Assembly: GCA_037143795.1 (NCBI GenBank)
Contig: JBAWXZ010000013.1
Coordinates: 47,441 to 111,440 of the forward strand
DNA length: 64,000 bases
Source of the DNA: Firm-13 sp037143795
GTDB taxonomy: Bacteria; Bacillota; Clostridia; Saccharofermentanales; Saccharofermentanaceae
Reading direction: 5' to 3'
The position numbers were made by a program, and so were the translations under genes. Numbering within the stretch: the first letter of the stretch is position 1; the number at the start of each line of letters is the position of its first letter. Below the pieces are notes generated by a model. The model was given only the letters and a program-made list of their open reading frames with translations, was not told the DNA's origin and searched no databases. Positions 7,722 through 14,267 of the stretch are shown here, piece after piece.

Positions 7722-9845
7722 ATGGCAACAATTAGAACTGCTATACAACTTACTGATGGAATGTCACCTGGACTAAGAAGCATGAACACAGCAATGCGCA
7801 TTGTATTAAGTAGCTTTGAAGCCGTGCAGACTGCTTCACACGGTGCGATTGATACGGTGAGCATACAGACAGCACGTGACGAACTGGTGAAGGCTGAAAC
7901 GTCCTTCCAGAAGGTTGAATCAGGTATCAAGCAAGCCGACACAGAACAGCAGAAGTTTACAAATGACATTCGTGGTGGAACCGCTGCTGCTGGTGGTTTG
8001 CAATCAAAAATAATGGCAATTGCTGCTTCTGCTGGTGTTGCGTTTGGTGGCAAACAGGTCATTGAACTTTCAGATCAGCTTACTTCAGCAACGGCACGGT
8101 TAAACCTGATGAATGATGGTCAGCAGACCACTGTTCAGCTTCAGGATAAAATGTATGCAGCATCCGAACGGTCACGTGGTTCATACCTTGACATGATGGG
8201 AACCGTTTCAAAGCTGGGTATTCTTGCTGGTGACGCCTTCAATTCTAATGATGAAATGATACGTTTTTCAGAACTGATGAACAAAAACTTTATTGTGGGT
8301 GGTTCTTCACAAATGGAACAGACCAGCGCAATGTACCAGTTGACACAATCAATGGCGGCTGGGAAGCTTCAGGGTGATGAATTCAGGTCAATCGTTGAAA
8401 ATGCACCAATGCTTGCAACGGCAATAAAGGATTACATGACCAACGTTGTGAAGGCAGAAGGTGGAATGAAAGATTGGTCTGCTGGGGGGCTTTTGACAGC
8501 GGAAGTCATCAAGGCAGCACTATTTTCATCGGCTGATGAAGTAGAAGCAAGATTTGCACAAATGCCCATGACATTTGGTCAGGTTTGGACAAGCATCAAA
8601 AACAAGAGTATCAAAGCATTTGAACCGATTCTGGTAAAAATCAATGAGATTGCAAACAATGATAAATTTCAAAGTATGTGCGACGGTTTCATTGGTGGTC
8701 TGGTTGCGGTATCGAATGCGGCACTGGTTGTTTTTGGTATTATCGGTAACATTGCCGGATATTTTTATGATAATTGGTCAGGGTTTGCACCCATCATGTT
8801 TGGAATTGTGGCGGCACTTGTGGCATATAACGTTGTATCGCTGATCACAGCTGGTATAAACGGTGCGCTTGCTTTAGCAGAAGGTGTAAAAGCAGCAGCC
8901 CTTGCATTTTCAACTGGGCTTACCTTTGCTGCTACTACTGCACAAACAAGCCTGAATGCAGCACTTTGGGCTTGCCCTATAACATGGATAATTGCTGCAA
9001 TCATCCTGGTAGTTGTGGCACTTTATGCAGTCGTTGCAGCAATCAACACATTCGCTGGAACCGCAACAAGTGCAACCGGCATTGTATTTGGTGCTTTTGC
9101 GGCACTGGGTGCCGGTCTGTATGATATCTTCCTTGCCGTTCTTGATATCGTCCTGGGCGTGTTCAACGGAATCATGCAAGTGCTGGTGATGGTTGTAAAC
9201 TTCCTAGCAAATTGCTTTGTTTCACCCATTTCTTCAATCATATATTTGTTCCAGGGTTTAGCAGATGCAGTTCTTTCCGTTTTGGAAGGGCTTGCTGGGG
9301 CAATGGATGACCTGTTCGGTACGAACTTAGCAGCTTCCGTTTCATCGTGGAGAAGCACAATCAAGACGATGGCTGATGATTTGGCTGCACAGACAGGTGA
9401 AAACTTTACAGCCGTGGTCAAGTGGGATGAAATTTCTACTGACAGTTTAGGTCTTCAGCCTATAAAAATGACAGATGCCTATGATGCCGGGTACAAAGTA
9501 GGTGATAACGTTCAGAAGGCTGTGACAGGCTTTGACCCTTCTTCCCTTATGGGTGGTGCAGATGACCTTGCTTCAAATGATTTGGTTAACAACACTGCAA
9601 ACACAGCAGACAACACGGGTTCAATGTCTGATTCAATGGCAGCAAGTGAAGAAGACCTGAAATACTTACGTGATATTGCAGAACAGGATGTAATCAACCG
9701 TTTCACAACGGCTGAAATTCAGGTTAACCTGGGCGGCGTCAACAACAATGTAACCACTGGGGCTGACCTTGATGGTGTGGTTTCGTACCTTGAAGAAAAG
9801 TTGTATCAGACAATGGAAATTGCAGCAGAGGGGGTGCATTCGTAA
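7722..9845 (+). CDS. Phage tail tape-measure protein
   Basis: 707 residues. Residues about 170-290 match the tape-measure N-terminal domain (TIGR02675-type) closely: FSELMNKNFIVGGSS, AAGKLQGDEFRSIVENAPMLATAIKD, LLTAEVIKAALFSSADEVEARFAQMPMTFGQVWTSIK. An Ala-rich helical segment precedes it, and several hydrophobic segments (about 320-370, 380-450, 460-520) follow, as usual for proteins that line the tail tube and are ejected into the membrane. The protein ends without a peptidase or lysozyme domain. It normally sets tail length with tail tube and chaperone proteins, none of which is encoded here. The gene is intact, with an AAAGGGGG ribosome site. Confidence 0.92.
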   Translation: MATIRTAIQLTDGMSPGLRSMNTAMRIVLSSFEAVQTASHGAIDTVSIQTARDELVKAETSFQKVESGIKQADTEQQKFTNDIRGGTAAAGGLQSKIMAIAASAGVAFGGKQVIELSDQLTSATARLNLMNDGQQTTVQLQDKMYAASERSRGSYLDMMGTVSKLGILAGDAFNSNDEMIRFSELMNKNFIVGGSSQMEQTSAMYQLTQSMAAGKLQGDEFRSIVENAPMLATAIKDYMTNVVKAEGGMKDWSAGGLLTAEVIKAALFSSADEVEARFAQMPMTFGQVWTSIKNKSIKAFEPILVKINEIANNDKFQSMCDGFIGGLVAVSNAALVVFGIIGNIAGYFYDNWSGFAPIMFGIVAALVAYNVVSLITAGINGALALAEGVKAAALAFSTGLTFAATTAQTSLNAALWACPITWIIAAIILVVVALYAVVAAINTFAGTATSATGIVFGAFAALGAGLYDIFLAVLDIVLGVFNGIMQVLVMVVNFLANCFVSPISSIIYLFQGLADAVLSVLEGLAGAMDDLFGTNLAASVSSWRSTIKTMADDLAAQTGENFTAVVKWDEISTDSLGLQPIKMTDAYDAGYKVGDNVQKAVTGFDPSSLMGGADDLASNDLVNNTANTADNTGSMSDSMAASEEDLKYLRDIAEQDVINRFTTAEIQVNLGGVNNNVTTGADLDGVVSYLEEKLYQTMEIAAEGVHS

Positions 9846-9871
9846 ATATAAAACCGCATAGATAATCAGAT

Positions 9872-9903
9872 TAAGCACCCATGAATTTATTCATAGATGC
9901 TTA
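9872..9903 (+). terminator. Stem-loop after the tape-measure gene
   Basis: TAAGCA-ccc-ATGAAT, loop TT, ATTCAT-aga-TGCTTA: two perfect 6-bp stems around a 3x3 internal loop. There is no good U tract, so it may be a transcript-end hairpin, a processing site or an operator. Confidence 0.4.
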
Positions 9904-9978
9904 ATTTAATGGTATACTTTTATAATAATATTGTAATCAAAATCATTTAGATAATATTTGATAATGGTGGGTGTAACA

Positions 9979-10212
9979 ATGAAAACAAAGATCACAGCAG
10001 ATGAAGCCTGGTATTATGGACAAAGCGAACTGGGAAGGGCTTATCTTGAATACAATAAAAAGGTGGGCGGTGAACCATTCGGGTACAGTCTGGGTGCACC
10101 GGACGTTGATAAATTGTATGGTGGAATCATCGGATTGTATCAGGAATGTATCAAACAGGGCATTCCCTGGGAAAAGCTGATCGGTTCGGGGTTCGATGAA
10201 ATACAAGACTGA
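9979..10212 (+). CDS. Hypothetical small protein
   Basis: 77 residues from the ATG at 9979 behind GGTGGGTG. The sequence includes ADEAWYYGQSELGRAYLEY and GIIGLYQECIKQGIPWEKLIGSGFDEI. It is acidic and compact; no recognised family. It stands alone after the tape measure, between two hairpins, and may belong to the cargo rather than the morphogenesis block. Confidence 0.5.
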   Translation: MKTKITADEAWYYGQSELGRAYLEYNKKVGGEPFGYSLGAPDVDKLYGGIIGLYQECIKQGIPWEKLIGSGFDEIQD

Positions 10213-10217
10213 TGAAG

Positions 10218-10251
10218 AAGGCACCTGGAAACGGGTGCTTTCGTGATTTTT
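10218..10251 (+). terminator. Probable terminator
   Basis: AAGGCACC and GGGTGCTT pair over about 8 bp (one G-T), followed within a few bases by GATTTTT. It ends the 9979-10212 gene. Confidence 0.5.
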
Positions 10252-10254
10252 GTG

Positions 10255-10463
10255 GTTCAGAAAATTGAACATGTCATTAGATGGTAAAAACATGATAAAA
10301 AACAACATATCGTCATTAATTCAAACCAATAATATTTTTAAAATCCAAATAACATTGACTTCTAAATCAGTTCATCAATTAGGTTCAAGATATTGAACAT
10401 TATATTTCATAGAAAACCATAAAAACGTCTTGTAAGGTAGTCATGACGGTGTATTATGGTTTC
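10255..10463 (+). promoter_or_regulatory. Leader of the second HTH gene: paired dyads and a long stem
   Basis: A 280-bp non-coding stretch. GTTCA-n5-TTGAAC lies at 10255-10270, and a perfect dyad GTTCAA-GATA-TTGAAC at 10383-10398, so two near-identical operator-like sites are 128 bp apart. Downstream, GAAAACCATAA (10412-10422) can pair with TTATGGTTTC (10454-10463), and the inner CGTC (10426) with GACG (10445). This gives a large hairpin just before the ribosome site of the 10496 gene. Likely an operator region for an element-encoded regulator. Confidence 0.5.
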
Positions 10464-10495
10464 AAATCAATCATAAAATCGGAGGTTACAAAGAC

Positions 10496-10723
10496 ATGGA
10501 AGAAGTTTTATACACGGTTCATGAAGTAGCTGAATTGATCAAGTCAAATGGTACATATGTTTATAGGTTGATCAATTCCGGGGTGCTTCCGGCACTGAAG
10601 CTGGGCAGCATGAAGGTTCGAAAGCAAGCCCTTCACGAATTTCTGGAAAAGTATGAAGGCAAGGATTTATCAGTACCGGAAAGCATAACGGAAATTGCAC
10701 ATGGGAGTTTGAAAAATGAATAA
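10496..10723 (+). CDS. Excisionase-family HTH protein
   Basis: 75 residues with the HTH_17/excisionase pattern: YTVHEVAELIKSNGTYVYRLINSGVLPALKLGSMKVRKQALHEFLEKYEG. The start ATG has AATCGGAGG upstream. It overlaps the lipoprotein start by 8 bp and so shares its transcript. It could be the true Xis of the element or a cargo regulator acting on the dyads in its own leader. Confidence 0.75.
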   Translation: MEEVLYTVHEVAELIKSNGTYVYRLINSGVLPALKLGSMKVRKQALHEFLEKYEGKDLSVPESITEIAHGSLKNE

Positions 10724-11255
10724 AAAAATCGTGTTCATTTGTTGTCTTTTAGTTGCTGCGTCCTTTTCAATTTCATCTTGTTATAATTTGAAAAATGCAC
10801 CCTTTTCAGATGCAACTGGAATGCAAGAATTCACAGTGATAACGGAAACAACTGCTGCTGTTATTCCAATTGTAGATGCAACTCAATTTAGCAGAATAAC
10901 AAGTGAAGAACTTAAATCTATCCTGGGTGAACCGGAATCAGTTGATGAATGGACGTATGAAGGCTATCCAACAATCACTTATACATACAATTCAGACAAT
11001 GACGAATTCATGATAATTGATGATGCCGTTGTGCGGTTCACACACTACGGTAAAACCGTCTACAATTCAAATAGTGAGATATTTACACTGTTTGGGATAA
11101 TGCCCAGCAAGGAGATTGTGAAGGCTGCTGACACCGGTACAGCACTAAGGTATCATAATGTTTCAGATAAAATTGCTGATGTTTGGATTTTGGACATAGA
11201 GGACAAAACATTTGACATCATTAAAATCACATACAATCTGAATTACTTTTCATAA
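10716..11255 (+). CDS. Cargo lipoprotein, function unknown
   Basis: 179 residues with a Lys-rich start, a hydrophobic segment and a lipobox-like SISSC ending at Cys22, so it is probably lipid-anchored on the outer face of the membrane after cleavage. The mature part is about 157 residues, Thr- and Ile-rich, with SEELKSILGEPESVDEWTYEGYPTITYTY, reminiscent of small outer-membrane-assembly-like folds (SmpA/OmlA-type 'lG.P') but not clear enough to assign. Surface lipoproteins on satellites and prophages sometimes block superinfection; that is only a possibility here. Confidence 0.65.
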   Translation: MNKKIVFICCLLVAASFSISSCYNLKNAPFSDATGMQEFTVITETTAAVIPIVDATQFSRITSEELKSILGEPESVDEWTYEGYPTITYTYNSDNDEFMIIDDAVVRFTHYGKTVYNSNSEIFTLFGIMPSKEIVKAADTGTALRYHNVSDKIADVWILDIEDKTFDIIKITYNLNYFS

Positions 11256-11432
11256 TAAGTTTATCCTGGTGAATGATTGGCAGCCATTCAACCGCTTTGA
11301 TGTTGCATATGCATTCTTTTTGGTTAGCATCAATTGACGCGCTTTGTGGGGCACATAAGCCCTTCAGGGCGTGTTCTGTTATATGTAAGCATAGTGAGAT
11401 TTGTTATGCCCTAAAAAGGGGAAAAGAAGTTG

Positions 11433-11471
11433 TTGACTTTTGGATATCCGTATGTTAAATTATGGATATCC
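11433..11471 (+). promoter_or_regulatory. Promoter with paired GGATATCC operators
   Basis: -35 TTGACT (11433-11438), 17-bp spacer, -10 TAAATT (11456-11461). GGATATCC occurs at 11442-11449 in the spacer and at 11464-11471 just past the -10, as TTTTGGATATCC ... GGATATCCAAAA, 22 bp apart (two helical turns). This is a classic arrangement for a dimeric ribbon-helix-helix repressor acting on its own promoter. Confidence 0.75.
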
Positions 11472-11494
11472 AAAACAGGAAGGGGACGTTAATC

Positions 11495-11671
11495 ATGACA
11501 CCAAGAACAGGCAGACCAACAGAAGACCCAAGACGGAATCAGTACAGAATCAGGCTTACAGATGAAGAAGTTGAAAAACTTGAATTTTGTAGCCAAACAA
11601 CCGGTAAAAGCAAAGCAGATATTATCAGAGAAGGAATAGACACTGTTTATGAGAAGTTGAATGAAAAGTAA
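11495..11671 (+). CDS. Ribbon-helix-helix (CopG/Arc-type) regulator
   Basis: 58 residues from ATG 11495 (GGAAGGGGA upstream); the in-frame ATG at 11462 lies inside the operator and lacks a ribosome site. RNQYRIRLTDEEVEKLEFCSQTTGKSKADIIREGIDTVYEKL is the RHH pattern: a beta strand, helix A, the G-S/K-S-A-D turn, then helix B. No toxin gene is adjacent, so it is more likely a copy-control or cargo regulator than an antitoxin. Autoregulation through the GGATATCC pair is inferred from position. Confidence 0.8.
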   Translation: MTPRTGRPTEDPRRNQYRIRLTDEEVEKLEFCSQTTGKSKADIIREGIDTVYEKLNEK

Positions 11672-11711
11672 AAGATTCAGCACCCACTACCAACGTAATG
11701 CTGAATCCTTT
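11671..11711 (+). terminator. Stem-loop after the RHH gene
   Basis: AAGATTCAGCA (11672-11682) pairs with TGCTGAATCCTT (11699-11710), with a 16-nt loop and no long U tract. Probable weak terminator. Confidence 0.5.
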
Positions 11712-11798
11712 AACGCAAACCGCCCAAAGGCTGAATACTTGATGATTATATCATCCTGGCAGCCGTTGGAGCAAATGACCATCAGGGGGATATAATAA

Positions 11799-12014
11799 AT
11801 GTTTGTCAAATTCAATTATACAAAGCTAATAAAGAAAATCGTGGACGTCTTCGGTAGTAATGACGCTTTTGCAGCTGCTATGAGCATGAGCAAAAAGAAA
11901 GTTGATTCCAGGCTTCACAATTGTTCTGAATTTTCTTTGCCTGAAATCGAACGCGCCGTTGAACTTCTTTATATAAAACCAATAGATATACCCGGTCACT
12001 TTTTTGCTGTTTGA
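11799..12014 (+). CDS. DUF739-family phage protein
   Basis: 71 residues: FNYTKLIKKIVDVFGSNDAFAAAMSMSKKKVDSRLHNCSEFSLPEIERAVELLYI, which fits the DUF739 family of small phage/ICE regulators, a Cro-like HTH found beside repressors. Ribosome site CAGGGGGA. It is isolated from the main control region and ends before a good terminator. Confidence 0.65.
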   Translation: MFVKFNYTKLIKKIVDVFGSNDAFAAAMSMSKKKVDSRLHNCSEFSLPEIERAVELLYIKPIDIPGHFFAV

Positions 12015-12046
12015 TTTTGAATTTTATAAAAAAATTATCGCATGAG

Positions 12047-12075
12047 AACCCTGGCAGAAATGCTGGGGTTTTTTA
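12047..12075 (+). terminator. Rho-independent terminator
   Basis: ACCCTGGCA, loop GAAA, TGCTGGGGT (with two G-T pairs), then TTTTTT. It separates the DUF739 gene from the Abi gene, so the latter needs its own promoter within 12076-12155. Confidence 0.8.
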
Positions 12076-12155
12076 TTTTCAATAATAATGCACTTAAATA
12101 TTAGACGTGTTATGATTATTTAATAGAATAAGAGATTATAGGAAGCGAGTAACAG

Positions 12156-13094
12156 ATGGAGCCTTCAAGCAAACCCATATTAACAGTAAGCGAACAAATA
12201 GACTTTTTAGTTAATAAAGGAGTTAGTTTTAACCATCTTACGAGATTGAAGTCAATCGAATATCTAACAAAAAATAATAATTATTTTAGATTAACCGCGT
12301 TCAGGAAGAATTTTATTAAAATTCAAAACGGGGATGATGCTGGAAAGTATCAGGGTTTAGATTTTTCATATTTGGTTGATCTTGCTATAATTGATACGCG
12401 TATGAGAACTCTAATAATGGAAATGTCGCTTAATATTGAACACTTTGCAAAAGTGAAATTACTCAAAGCTATTACTGAAAAAGGTGAAGATGGATATTTA
12501 GTTGTCGAAGATTTTCTGAATTCGATGCCTTTGGAATTTAGAAATAAGTTGATGAATGAAATAAATAGAAATCGAAGTAGTTGCTATTGCTGTGATATCG
12601 TAAATAAGTATTCTGGTTGCTTTCCTGCATGGGCATTTGTTGAAATAATCACATTTGGTAGCTTTGTAAATTTTTATAAATTTTGCGCAGATAGATTTGA
12701 TGATGAGGAAATGAAGGATGATTTTTATCTTTTTCTTCAGGTGAAATGTATACGAAATGCATCTGCTCATAATAATTGTATTATTAATGATTTACTATCA
12801 AAGAATGCATCTCATTCAACACGCTATGGAGTAAGTGCTGCATTAGGAAAAATTGCAAATATTTCTGAACAAATAAGAGACACCAAAATGGGTAATCCAA
12901 GAATTCAACAATTTGTTACTCTATTATATGCGCATAAAAAAATAGTTTTGAGTGAAGGTGTACACAAACACATTGCATCTAAATTACAGGAAATTACGAA
13001 AAGAATGTTTCGGGATTACAGTTATAGTGAGAGTGAAACAGTTGAAACAACATTTATTTATATTAAAAATGTTGTTGACAGTTGGTTCAATTAA
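12156..13094 (+). CDS. Abi_2-family (AbiD/AbiF) abortive infection protein
   Basis: 312 residues. The N-terminal region (SEQIDFLVNKGVSFNH ... YLTKNNNYFRLTAFRKNF ... FSYLVDLAIIDTRMRTLIMEMSLNIEHFAKVKLLKAI) follows the Abi_2 domain pattern, and RNASAHNN near residue 206 is the HEPN RNase motif R-x4-6-H. Members of this family stop phage spread by damaging RNA when infection is sensed. Closely related AbiF proteins have been linked to an adjacent structured RNA and to the origin of Cas13; I see no clear RNA of that kind beside this gene. Its base composition is the most AT-rich in the element and fits recently acquired defence cargo. Confidence 0.82.
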   Translation: MEPSSKPILTVSEQIDFLVNKGVSFNHLTRLKSIEYLTKNNNYFRLTAFRKNFIKIQNGDDAGKYQGLDFSYLVDLAIIDTRMRTLIMEMSLNIEHFAKVKLLKAITEKGEDGYLVVEDFLNSMPLEFRNKLMNEINRNRSSCYCCDIVNKYSGCFPAWAFVEIITFGSFVNFYKFCADRFDDEEMKDDFYLFLQVKCIRNASAHNNCIINDLLSKNASHSTRYGVSAALGKIANISEQIRDTKMGNPRIQQFVTLLYAHKKIVLSEGVHKHIASKLQEITKRMFRDYSYSESETVETTFIYIKNVVDSWFN

Positions 13095-13132
13095 CATTAT
13101 CATGTTGTCAAATAGAAAAATCGTTACGGTTT

Positions 13133-13169
13133 TGCGGGGGGGTATCATTGATACCGCCCTATTTTTTTA
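13133..13169 (+). terminator. Rho-independent terminator of the Abi gene
   Basis: GGGGGGGTATCA facing TGATACCGCCC, followed by TATTTTTTTAT. The stem is almost perfect with a very small loop. Confidence 0.85.
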
Positions 13170-13463
13170 TCCGATTTTAAAAATTCTATAAATTTAGCTG
13201 AAAAAACCTTCTGGATATGCACTCGATAATATTTTGAAAACCCTATTATTAGTAGAACAAAAAAGTGAATTTAGTTTATATAAAATAGTTATGTGATAAT
13301 AATGACACGTCAAGCAATGGCTGAAATCAAGTGTACTAAAAACGTACTAATAAATTGTGAAGCCTGATGCAAACAATGAAAACAGAGATAATAATGGCGT
13401 GAAACGCAGTAAAATCAACGGTTGGAAGTGGTGATAAAGTCTTAAACACAGAGTGGGAATAGG
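13170..13463. other. AT-rich right end of the element with candidate attR
   Basis: Nearly 300 bp with no credible gene. The far end (13445-13462) reads AAC ACA GAG TGG GAA TAG in one frame, giving N-T-E-W-E-stop, which resembles the conserved GuaA C-terminus (GTIEWE). The 3' end of guaA is a known attachment site for genomic islands, including staphylococcal pathogenicity islands. Composition changes sharply here from AT-rich to the GC-richer repeat cluster. The att core would be about GAGTGGGAATAG; its partner (attL) lies left of the window. Confidence 0.45.
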
Positions 13464-13646
13464 GCGAACATCACTCGCTTTTTCGCTCGGTCAGTCCTCG
13501 GTGAAGCAATATAGACATGTAATGATTGAAAGTTTAGTTGCTTCACCTGCGGAATCTACTCAAAAGCGAGTGATGTTCGCTGGTAGGCGGATGAAGGGGA
13601 AGTGCTCGTTACTTGGTAAATATTGAGGTCTTCATCCGCAAGGAAA
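13464..13646 (+). repeat. Structured dispersed repeat, copy 1
   Basis: The left arm 13464-13482 (GCGAACATCACTCGCTTTT) is perfectly complementary over 19 bp to 13562-13580. Inside: core CGCTCGGTCAGTCCTC, an inner stem GGTGAAGCAA ... TTGCTTCACC with an AT-rich loop, then TGCGGAATCTACTC. A second hairpin follows, GCGGATGAAG (13587-13596) with CTTCATCCGC (13630-13639), then AAGGAAA. It begins 1-2 bases after the putative guaA stop. Confidence 0.85.
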
Positions 13647-13647
13647 G

Positions 13648-13783
13648 GTGTTTTTCGCTCGAGCAGTCCTCGGTGAAGCAATACAGACAATCAATGATTG
13701 AAAGTTTAAGTGCTTCACCTGCGGAATCTACTCAAAACACACATCAACTTCACTGATAGGCGTCCTGCGGACGCTAAGGAAAA
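13648..13783 (+). repeat. Structured dispersed repeat, copy 2
   Basis: Short outer arms only (GTGTTTT 13648-13654 with AAAACAC 13734-13740). The core is CGCTCGAGCAGTCCTC; inner stem GGTGAAGCA (13672-13680) with TGCTTCACC (13711-13719); then TGCGGAATCTACTC. The second hairpin is GGCGTCC-TGC-GGACGC at 13759-13774, followed by TAAGGAAAA. Arms look decayed compared with copies 1, 5 and 6. Confidence 0.8.
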
Positions 13784-13949
13784 GTGCTTTTTCGCTCGAG
13801 CAGTCCTCGGTGAAGCAATGATGCTTTTCTCGCTCGGTCAGGTCCTCGGATTGCTTTGCAATCCTGCGGAATCTACTCAAAAAGCATCATTACTTCCTTT
13901 CGAGGCGTCCTGCGGACGCTAAGGAAATACACCTGCGGAATCTACTCAT
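13784..13949 (+). repeat. Structured dispersed repeat, copy 3 (interrupted by copy 4)
   Basis: The left half, core CGCTCGAGCAGTCCTCGGTGAAGCA, ends near 13817. Its right half, CACCTGCGGAATCTACTC, resumes at 13930-13948. Copy 4 sits in between, exactly where copies 1 and 2 have the inner loop. This is the signature of one repeat having jumped or been copied into another. Confidence 0.75.
13817..13927 (+). repeat. Structured dispersed repeat, copy 4 (nested in copy 3)
   Basis: Arms AATGATGCTTTT (13817-13828) and AAAAGCATCATT (13880-13891) are perfect over 12 bp. The core is CTCGCTCGGTCAGGTCCTC with inner stem GGATTGC-TTT-GCAATCC, then TGCGGAATCTACTC. The second hairpin GGCGTCC-TGC-GGACGC lies at 13904-13919 and is closed by TTCCTT/AAGGAA. 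This gives the length of one complete unit: about 110 bp. Confidence 0.85.
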
Positions 13950-13957
13950 TTGTTGAA

Positions 13958-13986
13958 TTGACAGTAATGCGGCGGCATGTTAGTTT
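13958..13986 (+). promoter_or_regulatory. Promoter of the poly-Cys leader
   Basis: -35 TTGACA (13958-13963), 17-bp spacer, -10 TAGTTT (13981-13986). The -35 is perfect and the -10 poor. It lies directly after the repeat cluster and 30 bp before the leader ORF. Confidence 0.5.
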
Positions 13987-14014
13987 TAATGAAAAAGAAG
14001 AGGAGGAAAGACTT

Positions 14015-14056
14015 ATGTTCAGTTGCTGTTGTTGCTGCAATCAATTGTTCATTTAG
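14015..14056 (+). CDS. Poly-cysteine leader peptide (13 residues)
   Basis: ATG 14015 to TAG 14056 encodes MFSCCCCCNQLFI, five consecutive Cys codons (TGC TGT TGT TGC TGC). GAGGAGGAAAG, a near-perfect ribosome site, lies just upstream. A short ORF with a run of one amino acid, followed by alternative hairpins and a terminator before the next gene, is the architecture of ribosome-mediated attenuation. The sensed signal would be charged tRNA-Cys. Alternatives are a secreted or modified micropeptide, or chance. Confidence 0.6.
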   Translation: MFSCCCCCNQLFI

Positions 14057-14077
14057 CTTGTCTTTCCGTTTTTTACA

Positions 14078-14191
14078 GCAGATGCCAGGCTAAGTGCTTC
14101 GCATCTGCACGGATTTTCAGAAATTTTATTATTTTTGTACCGCTGCAGGAGATCTGTACAGCGGTTTTTTGTTGTGCTTTTCTGCAGATGC
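14078..14191 (+). promoter_or_regulatory. Attenuator-like structure: alternative stems and terminator
   Basis: GCAGATGC (14078-14085) pairs with GCATCTGC (14101-14108), but an identical GCAGATGC recurs at 14184-14191 and could compete for the same partner. Between them lies a rho-independent terminator: ACCGCTG (14139-14145) with CAGCGGT (14159-14165), then TTTTTT to 14171. The whole lies between the poly-Cys ORF and the FGE-like gene, so readthrough would decide its expression. Confidence 0.55.
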
Positions 14192-14267
14192 GATGGGGTT
14201 TTGGGCGACCTTTGGACGATGTGCCGGGTAGAAGGGCACGTAAGTGGGTGTTGAGGAGGCGGATAGA

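Noticed and set aside
11273..11458. 61-codon ORF between the lipoprotein and the RHH gene
   Set aside because: No ribosome binding site, Cys/His-rich translation without a recognisable pattern, and it runs into the RHH promoter. The stretch holds only small hairpins (GCCCT-TC-AGGGC near 11351).
11495..12014. Toxin-antitoxin pair (RHH protein plus DUF739 protein)
   Set aside because: The genes are 127 bp apart, separated by a stem-loop, and the second protein is a Cro-like regulator, not a toxin.
12015..12155. AbiF-type antitoxin RNA upstream of the Abi gene
   Set aside because: Only a terminator hairpin and AT-rich DNA are visible; no extended structure can be supported by eye.
13464..13949. 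CRISPR array
   Set aside because: Repeats are irregularly spaced, palindromic, of unequal length and nested; there are no unique spacers of constant size and no cas genes.
13464..13949. attC/integron cassette array
   Set aside because: Hairpins with variable stems recall attC sites, but the conserved parts are the internal loops, not terminal GTTRRRY/RYYYAAC boxes, and there is no integron integrase or cassette ORF.
13710..14056. ORFs of 66-70 codons across the repeat copies
   Set aside because: They translate the repeat core itself and change frame between copies; conservation follows stems, not codons.
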